A DNA stretch of 7,734 bases from Candidatus Kariarchaeota archaeon (GTDB lineage: Archaea > Asgardarchaeota > Heimdallarchaeia > Heimdallarchaeales > Kariarchaeaceae): positions 1-7,734 of the forward strand of contig JAEOUB010000591.1 of NCBI GenBank assembly GCA_016839545.1, written 5' to 3'. Of this stretch, positions 1 through 4,776 are shown one piece after another. The notes beneath the pieces are model-generated. The model had not been told where the DNA came from, searched no databases, and saw only the letters and a program-made list of their open reading frames with translations. The stretch's first letter is position 1, and each line of letters opens with the position of its first letter. The translations under genes were made by a program, and so were the position numbers.

Positions 1-577
1 CATTGACACTAATTCAGCTCATACTTTTGTGGAGGAAACTATCACGAATATTCGACAGACATCGACACATGGATATGAAGCACTTCTTCCCATTCTCTAC
101 CCTGTCAAGGAGAATGTTACTTCTTTGAGAGATTACGCCTATGTTATGCCGCTTCAACTTGGACAATCCAGGTTTGGCGGAATTGCAGTAATCAATCCCG
201 CAGATAAAACAGGGACACAGTCGGTAGTAGAATTTGTAGAATCAGAGGAGAATGCCAACATAGCTGAAACCGTATCAATCGCAATCGACCGCTATCTAAA
301 CCTGATTGAGGGCATACCAGTATCGTCCACAAACGGTACAACTGGTGAGTTCACAATTGGTGACATTCGTAGCTATGAGGAAAATGGGTTTACCAATTAT
401 GTGATGGAAGGTAACATGACTGACATAGTCGACCAAATCCGGGTGATTTTCAGACAAGATCTGATTGCAAATGATAGCCTCTGGCTTGAGGTGGTATTTG
501 TTAATGTGGGAGATGTACTAGATATCACTGTCGACCTCATCGATGGAGTCTACTATGCTATCGCGATTTACCTCTGA
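1..577 (+). CDS. Unrecognised protein, C-terminal part (5' end outside window)
   Basis: The reading frame is open from base 2 to a TGA at 575-577, giving 191 visible residues with no stop at the left edge. A GTG at 29 is possible as a start, but it has no Shine-Dalgarno or TATA sequence before it, so I read this as the tail of a longer protein. I do not recognise the family. The visible part has a first segment rich in hydrophobic strands (around YVMPLQLGQSRFGGIAVINP) and a linker rich in Ser, Thr, Asn and Gly. It ends in a strand-rich block containing GDVLDITVDLIDG, which could be a small beta-barrel such as an OB-like fold (inference only). Four N-x-S/T sequons (NVT, NGT, NMT, NDS) and no cysteine would suit a cell-surface or exported archaeal glycoprotein. 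No transmembrane helix is visible in this part. The downstream polymerase gene is 127 bases away and probably separate. Confidence 0.75.
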   Translation, partial: IDTNSAHTFVEETITNIRQTSTHGYEALLPILYPVKENVTSLRDYAYVMPLQLGQSRFGGIAVINPADKTGTQSVVEFVESEENANIAETVSIAIDRYLNLIEGIPVSSTNGTTGEFTIGDIRSYEENGFTNYVMEGNMTDIVDQIRVIFRQDLIANDSLWLEVVFVNVGDVLDITVDLIDGVYYAIAIYL

Positions 578-666
578 GCCAATCACACAACCACGAGAAT
601 AGCAATTTCATACCACCAATACTCGTCTTACTAAGAATACTTTCACTTCTAACTACCCGGTTGTGA

Positions 667-693
667 CTTATAAGTGACCAAACAGAAGGTGAT
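667..693 (+). promoter_or_regulatory. Possible TATA box and Shine-Dalgarno of the polymerase gene
   Basis: CTTATAAGT at 667-675 resembles an archaeal TATA box. GAAGGTGAT at 685-693 is complementary to the usual archaeal 16S rRNA 3' end and lies 11 bases before the ATG at 705. The two signals fit each other poorly: a TATA centred near 671 predicts a transcript start near 697, after the Shine-Dalgarno. Either the real promoter lies further upstream and the Shine-Dalgarno is used, or the TATA is used with a very short leader. The Shine-Dalgarno is the better supported of the two. Confidence 0.45.
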
Positions 694-704
694 ATGAGAA
701 ATAA

Positions 705-1943
705 ATGTCAAATTTTTCCTATGAAGAGTTCAATGTGGATGAGGAAGAATATGATAATGAAAATGAGTCACGAATAAACCTACATCTTGATATTGATTAT
801 TTCTTTGCTCAAGTTGAAATTTTGAAAAATCCAGAACTCAAAGGTAAACCCGTAATTGTAGGACATACAGAGGCAAGAAAAGATGGAAGGGGTGTTGTTC
901 TCACCTGTTCTTATGAAGCTCGGGTATTTGGAGTTCATTCAGGACTTGCAATGAAAATAGCTCTCGACCGATGTCCAGATGCAATTATTGTGAAATCTGA
1001 TTACCAAGAGTATAAAGAACGCTCAAATAAAATCATGAACATTTTGAGAAACCTTGAGGTACCAATGCGACAAGCAGGAATTGACGAGGTATACCTGGAT
1101 CTAACACCTATCTGTGATGATTATCAGCAAGCCGTGAAACTTGCTGCAGACATCAAGCAGGAAATAATTGATGAGGTTCAGTTGACCGTTTCAATCGGCA
1201 TTGCACCAACATTGAAACTGGCAAAGATAGGTTCTGATTACAATAAACCTGATGGAGTGACCATCATAACACACAATACGCTTGAATCGATATTTGACAA
1301 ACTAGCATTGACGAAGATCCCGGGCATCGGCAAGAAAACTGCTGAAAGATTGAAGAAAAAAGGATTTGTGACATGTGATCAGATTTTTCACAGGAGCAAA
1401 TCTGACCTTATTAACCTCTTGGGCTCCTCTGGAGAATATTTCTATAGACTCGTCCATGGTGAAACCACCAATCGAATAGTCCCACGAGGAGAGAGAAAAT
1501 CAGTCAGCCATTCCCGTACCTTTGTAGGAGACCCAGGTGATATTGAGAGATCAATGGAGTATTTTGATAAACTGTTTGACTCAACCTATGAGACTCTCAT
1601 CAAAGAGGAATTCTCGACTAAAACAGTTACCGCAACAGTTCGTTTTAACGGATTTGATACCATAACTCGGTCGCAATCAATTCCACATTATACAACCGAA
1701 AGGGCTACATTGAGGAGCATGGCATTTCAGCTCATCGAACCTCACTTGAGTGATGAGCGAGGAATTCGCCTCCTTGGTGTCGGCTTCTCAAATCTGAAGA
1801 AGAGGGATGCTCTCCAGACCAGTCTTGACTTCTTCACTGAGGATATGCCTGAAAAAATCGATATTGAGAGCTTGAGAGCTGAAAGAACAAAACCAGAAGT
1901 CATTGAAGTCGAAGAAGAACCTTCACTGGATGATTATTTTTAA
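705..1943 (+). CDS. dinB: Y-family translesion DNA polymerase (DNA polymerase IV / Dpo4 type)
   Basis: This enzyme copies past damaged template bases with low fidelity and no proofreading. Its 412 residues align along their length with Sulfolobus Dpo4. The palm carries metal-binding acids D29 and D31 in LDIDYFFAQVE and D127/E128 in GIDEVYLD. F34 occupies the steric-gate position that excludes ribonucleotides (Tyr in Dpo4). The fingers contain the conserved TCSYEAR (about 67-73). The thumb has helix-hairpin-helix residues in KIPGIGKKTAERLKKKG. The little finger follows (about 265-365) and ends in GIRLLGVGFSNL. Oddities are an acidic N-terminal extension of about 22 residues, Gly instead of Ser in the SxDE motif, and a tail with two PCNA-interaction-like motifs: QTSLDFF at 371-377 and EPSLDDYF at the extreme C-terminus. 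The ATG at 705 is preferred because it has a Shine-Dalgarno and the next in-frame Met is residue 83, beyond catalytic residues D29 and D31. Confidence 0.95.
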   Translation: MSNFSYEEFNVDEEEYDNENESRINLHLDIDYFFAQVEILKNPELKGKPVIVGHTEARKDGRGVVLTCSYEARVFGVHSGLAMKIALDRCPDAIIVKSDYQEYKERSNKIMNILRNLEVPMRQAGIDEVYLDLTPICDDYQQAVKLAADIKQEIIDEVQLTVSIGIAPTLKLAKIGSDYNKPDGVTIITHNTLESIFDKLALTKIPGIGKKTAERLKKKGFVTCDQIFHRSKSDLINLLGSSGEYFYRLVHGETTNRIVPRGERKSVSHSRTFVGDPGDIERSMEYFDKLFDSTYETLIKEEFSTKTVTATVRFNGFDTITRSQSIPHYTTERATLRSMAFQLIEPHLSDERGIRLLGVGFSNLKKRDALQTSLDFFTEDMPEKIDIESLRAERTKPEVIEVEEEPSLDDYF

Positions 1944-1994
1944 GGTGAAGAGAGATCTCATTTCTCAAGCATTCGTTGGGTTGCTGATATGGAA

Positions 1995-2001
1995 TTTTTT
2001 T
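1995..2001 (+). terminator. Oligo-T run, likely terminator of the polymerase gene
   Basis: A run of seven T residues lies 51 bases after the polymerase stop codon. Archaeal RNA polymerase commonly terminates at such runs without needing a hairpin. The last T residues also form the start of the TATA box of the next gene. The short palindrome GAGATCTC at 1952-1959 is too far away and too short to count as part of an intrinsic hairpin terminator. Confidence 0.45.
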
Positions 2002-2007
2002 ATAAGT
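1998..2007 (+). promoter_or_regulatory. TATA box of a probably leaderless gene
   Basis: TTTATAAG (1999-2006) is a good archaeal TATA box. Its centre lies about 25 bases before the ATG at 2027, which is the normal distance from TATA box to transcription start in archaea. The bases between (AGAACATCCTGTAGTTATA) contain no Shine-Dalgarno. Both facts point to transcription starting at or next to the start codon, giving a leaderless mRNA. Confidence 0.6.
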
Positions 2008-2026
2008 AGAACATCCTGTAGTTATA

Positions 2027-3976
2027 ATGGCAGAGAAGGATCCCATAGACGATATTCTGGGAGACTTGGGAGATTTCAAGGCAGAAACAGTGGAGGAGCA
2101 GATTTCAGCAGATAAAACAGAAATACTGCTTATAGGTCGCCCTGAGATATATCCTCAGTTTCAGGACCTATTCGGAAGCTCTCCTGATCATCACCTTTAC
2201 CTCGTATCGAACGTGGAACAGGCTGCAGAGCTCCTTCTACAGCATTTCTTTGCCATTATAATATTGGATGACTCGTTTGATATCGATATACCTTCAATTT
2301 CTAATTTACTGAGACAGAATCACCCTATTGCAAGAATATTACTTCTGTACAGCGATGCAGATTTCAGAAGAACAACCGATCTATTCAATGATGGCTCGTT
2401 TGATGGTGTTATACTCATGCCATCCTCCACAGATGAGATATACAAGACCATCATGCATCAAGAAGCCCAATATGCAATTCAAAGAGAAGTGATGAAGTTT
2501 GTTCAGGAACCCCCCAAACTAAGCAAAGCCAGTTTCCTCCTACTGGATCCCTCTCTAAGCTATGGTGATGAGAACCAACCACTGAACTTTGTAGGTGTGA
2601 TGGTTGTTGTCAATTCAGTTCCAAAGTACACGGTCTTCTTCGAAAAGGCACTGGAAAATGACGAGATCCTTTTTGCTGCTTTTCTCTCATCTATCACAAC
2701 TTTGGGAGATGAGCTATTCCACAGCAAGCAAGCACTGAAGGAGATTAACTTTGGAGGGATAAGTGTAATCTTCAGATTTGTAGGTAATATTCAGCTTGCC
2801 TTTCTCGTCAAGAACCTTACCAGGCATAATTATGAAAACGCAGAGAGTAGAATTGATGATATTATGGGAGAGATATTCCCTCGATACATGGAAACTTTCG
2901 CATCTGATGGTATGCTACATTCCATAGCTGACGAGCTTGACTCCATATTTCACAAATTCGATTCTATAGATGAAACGAAAGAAGAGGAATATAATCAGGA
3001 AATGGAAGCCAAAGCTCGGAGAGATTTTGGTCAGCAGTGCATAGTTCTCATGTCACATCCATCAGATCTGCTCTCGGAACTGATGACCTATCTAAACCAA
3101 AATGCCAGACTTGTAGAACTTGACTACAAAATAGTACCAGTTGCTGATATTGACGAGGCATCAAATGTCATCCGAGAGAATAATGTAGCTATATTTATGA
3201 TTGATCAAAGTTCAATCAATGCGTCCTCTCAATCCGGATTGTTCATGCTTGAGAGTATAGAAGAGTTAGACCCTGCCGTCCAAATAATGTATCTATCGGC
3301 AGATCATACCATGAATCAAGAGGAAATTAATCTGTTGAATTCAGGAAATATAGACTTTGTCCATATCAGGGATGAGAAGAAATTCCGGATTTTTGCGTCA
3401 ATCCAAGAAGGTCTCAGGATATCCCTAAAAATAAAACAAGAGAAATCATCTGGTCAAACCGGTGCATCCTCCAAGGAAGGATTAGCTGTGGCGAAGGCTA
3501 TGCTTAAAGAGAACCTGGAGGCATTCGACAGCGAAGAAAAACCCGCTTTGCAAGGGGTAGTATTGGCACAGAATCGTATAGTTGAGATTGTACCCTTATT
3601 TACGAAATTCTACATTGTTGATGGCGAATTGATAGATTTAGATGCAGAGTTGATGGCAGGACTCGTTACTTCACTCAAACAGATCTCTGGAGAGATGTTT
3701 ACAGGTGACCAATCAATAGACGGACTTGACATCGCAGGAAAGACAGTATTCGTCAGATTCAATGCAGATTTCATGTTCATGTACTTTGTCAAGAATATCA
3801 CTGCAAACACACAACCTCTGATTTCGAAGGAACTTGATGCAGTTACCATGATCTACTCAGAGATAATAGCGGAGTCACTTGGAGTGTTAACTGCAGAAGA
3901 CTTGGAACCAATATTCTCTCAAATTGCACTGAAGACTCATCAAAGTTTAACAGGTCTGCTTGCTGAAAGATCCTGA
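2027..3976 (+). CDS. Tandem receiver-like / longin-like domain protein (two repeats), putative signalling scaffold
   Basis: I do not recognise a named gene; the architecture is read from the 649-residue sequence. After an acidic amphipathic N-terminus (1-30) comes a receiver-like alpha/beta domain (about 31-157) with an acidic strand-3 end at D81/D82. A longin/roadblock-like module (about 185-310) follows: two strands, a helix, strands, then helices. A second receiver-like domain (about 337-468, candidate Asp D393, then DPAVQIMYLSAD) and a second module (about 507-640) complete it. The two modules align by eye: LSSITTLGDELF with VTSLKQISGEMF, and LAFLVKNLTRH with FMYFVKNITAN. Both receivers lack the strand-1 acidic pair and the strand-5 KP motif, so phosphorylation is doubtful. 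There is no signal peptide or membrane helix, so it is predicted cytoplasmic. Longin and roadblock modules often bind small GTPases, so a GTPase-linked scaffold is possible but inferred. The ATG at 2027 is supported by a TATA box at leaderless spacing. Confidence 0.8.
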   Translation: MAEKDPIDDILGDLGDFKAETVEEQISADKTEILLIGRPEIYPQFQDLFGSSPDHHLYLVSNVEQAAELLLQHFFAIIILDDSFDIDIPSISNLLRQNHPIARILLLYSDADFRRTTDLFNDGSFDGVILMPSSTDEIYKTIMHQEAQYAIQREVMKFVQEPPKLSKASFLLLDPSLSYGDENQPLNFVGVMVVVNSVPKYTVFFEKALENDEILFAAFLSSITTLGDELFHSKQALKEINFGGISVIFRFVGNIQLAFLVKNLTRHNYENAESRIDDIMGEIFPRYMETFASDGMLHSIADELDSIFHKFDSIDETKEEEYNQEMEAKARRDFGQQCIVLMSHPSDLLSELMTYLNQNARLVELDYKIVPVADIDEASNVIRENNVAIFMIDQSSINASSQSGLFMLESIEELDPAVQIMYLSADHTMNQEEINLLNSGNIDFVHIRDEKKFRIFASIQEGLRISLKIKQEKSSGQTGASSKEGLAVAKAMLKENLEAFDSEEKPALQGVVLAQNRIVEIVPLFTKFYIVDGELIDLDAELMAGLVTSLKQISGEMFTGDQSIDGLDIAGKTVFVRFNADFMFMYFVKNITANTQPLISKELDAVTMIYSEIIAESLGVLTAEDLEPIFSQIALKTHQSLTGLLAERS

Positions 3977-3979
3977 TCA
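3974..3979. other. Abutting convergent stop codons (TGATCA)
   Basis: The plus-strand gene stops with TGA at 3974-3976 and the minus-strand gene stops with TGA read from 3979-3977. The palindrome TGATCA therefore serves as both stops with no intergenic base. Any terminator or 3' untranslated region of either gene must lie inside the other gene, so the two mRNAs will probably overlap in antisense. Confidence 0.95.
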
Positions 3980-4759
3980 AATACCGAAATACTTCGCTTC
4001 TGGATGATGATATACAATACATGAAACCGAAGCCTCGGGTTCCATCATATGACTCTCTGTAAGGGATATTCCTATGTCATGGGGATTAAGAAGTTTCCAA
4101 AGCTTCTCCTGGTCCGACATATCAGGACAGGCAGGATATCCAAAGCTAAATCTCTCTCCACGATACTTCCGTGGGGGACCTCTGTTTTGATCCCATTGAG
4201 GCTCATTCAACCCCCAGTCCAGTCTCATGCGATGATGAACCATTTCAGTCAATGATTCAGCTGTTGAAAGAGCAATGCCCTGAAGGATGAAAGCTTTCTT
4301 GAATTCACCATCGTTCTCTATCTCCTTTGCATATTTTAAAATCTCAGACCCAGAAGTGCCGACCATAAAGCCCATGTTATCTCCCTTTGGAGCAAGAAAG
4401 TCACTCAGACAGAGAAATGGCTCTTCTTTCTGTCTTCCAAAATGAAAAATGAGTTCACCTGACCCAGTTTCAATAACAGTATCGTCACCATCAGAGTATC
4501 CGGGATAGAATTGATAGACAGCTTTTGGTTTCATCAGATCATATTGAATGATCTCATCTTCGATTTCTCGTACCTCTGCGACGAATTTCAATGCCTTCGG
4601 TTCCTTTCTCTTCAGATCTATCCGGATATTGCGGTTATACCCAAGGATTTTTTGATAGAAAAATGTGGCCCGATTATATTTCCAAACCTCACGCAAGTTA
4701 GGATCCAAGATCTCAACTCGTTGAAAAGTGGACGGGGTCGGGATATCAGACAGTGACAT
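3977..4759 (-). CDS. Methionine synthase reactivation-domain protein (stand-alone MetH C-terminal domain)
   Basis: This 260-residue protein matches the AdoMet-binding activation domain that forms the C-terminus of bacterial MetH. That domain reductively remethylates cob(II)alamin with S-adenosylmethionine after the cofactor oxidises. Visible family motifs are CLSDFLAPKGDNMGF (117-131), the helix ALSTAESLTEMVHHRMR, RFSFGYPACPD (203-213, with the AdoMet-contacting Arg), SLTESHMMEPEASVS and HHPEAKYFGI at the C-terminus. It ends right after the KYF motif, lacking the last helix found in E. coli MetH. Its ATG overlaps the metH stop by one base (TGATG), and AAGGAG sits just upstream inside metH, so the two are almost certainly cotranscribed and translationally coupled. 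A separate activation protein beside a MetH lacking that domain is also known in Thermotoga. Electrons would have to come from a reductase not encoded here. Confidence 0.93.
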   Translation of the reverse strand: MSLSDIPTPSTFQRVEILDPNLREVWKYNRATFFYQKILGYNRNIRIDLKRKEPKALKFVAEVREIEDEIIQYDLMKPKAVYQFYPGYSDGDDTVIETGSGELIFHFGRQKEEPFLCLSDFLAPKGDNMGFMVGTSGSEILKYAKEIENDGEFKKAFILQGIALSTAESLTEMVHHRMRLDWGLNEPQWDQNRGPPRKYRGERFSFGYPACPDMSDQEKLWKLLNPHDIGISLTESHMMEPEASVSCIVYHHPEAKYFGI

Positions 4760-4776
4760 CAGTTTTCTCCTTCAAA
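4757..4776 (-). promoter_or_regulatory. Shine-Dalgarno and TGATG coupling junction between metH and the activation gene
   Basis: On the minus strand the end of metH reads GAAGGAGAAAACTGATG. AAGGAG lies seven bases before the downstream ATG, and the metH TGA shares its last A with that ATG. This is a classic arrangement for translational coupling and may keep the two parts of the synthase in proportion. Confidence 0.85.

Noticed and set aside
29..31. GTG as the start of the first gene
   Set aside because: The frame continues open to the window edge and no ribosome binding site or promoter precedes the GTG, so the gene is more likely cut by the window.
586..665. CACAACC and GGTTGTG, 7-bp complementary ends 80 bases apart, as a possible tRNA or terminator
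   Set aside because: Neither strand has a T-arm GTTCRA motif, D-arm or anticodon stem; the loop is too long and no T-run follows, so the match is probably chance.
694..777. Short ORF starting at ATG 694, close to the Shine-Dalgarno of the polymerase gene
   Set aside because: It is out of frame with the polymerase, starts immediately after the Shine-Dalgarno and encodes a low-complexity Met/Lys-rich peptide; it is most likely a shadow.
1952..1959. GAGATCTC palindrome after the polymerase gene as a terminator hairpin
   Set aside because: It is only 8 bases with no loop and is separated from the T-run by about 35 bases.
1903..2115. 70-codon frame bridging the polymerase and receiver/longin genes
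   Set aside because: It overlaps both genes in another frame and crosses the terminator and promoter; its translation is unlike any protein.
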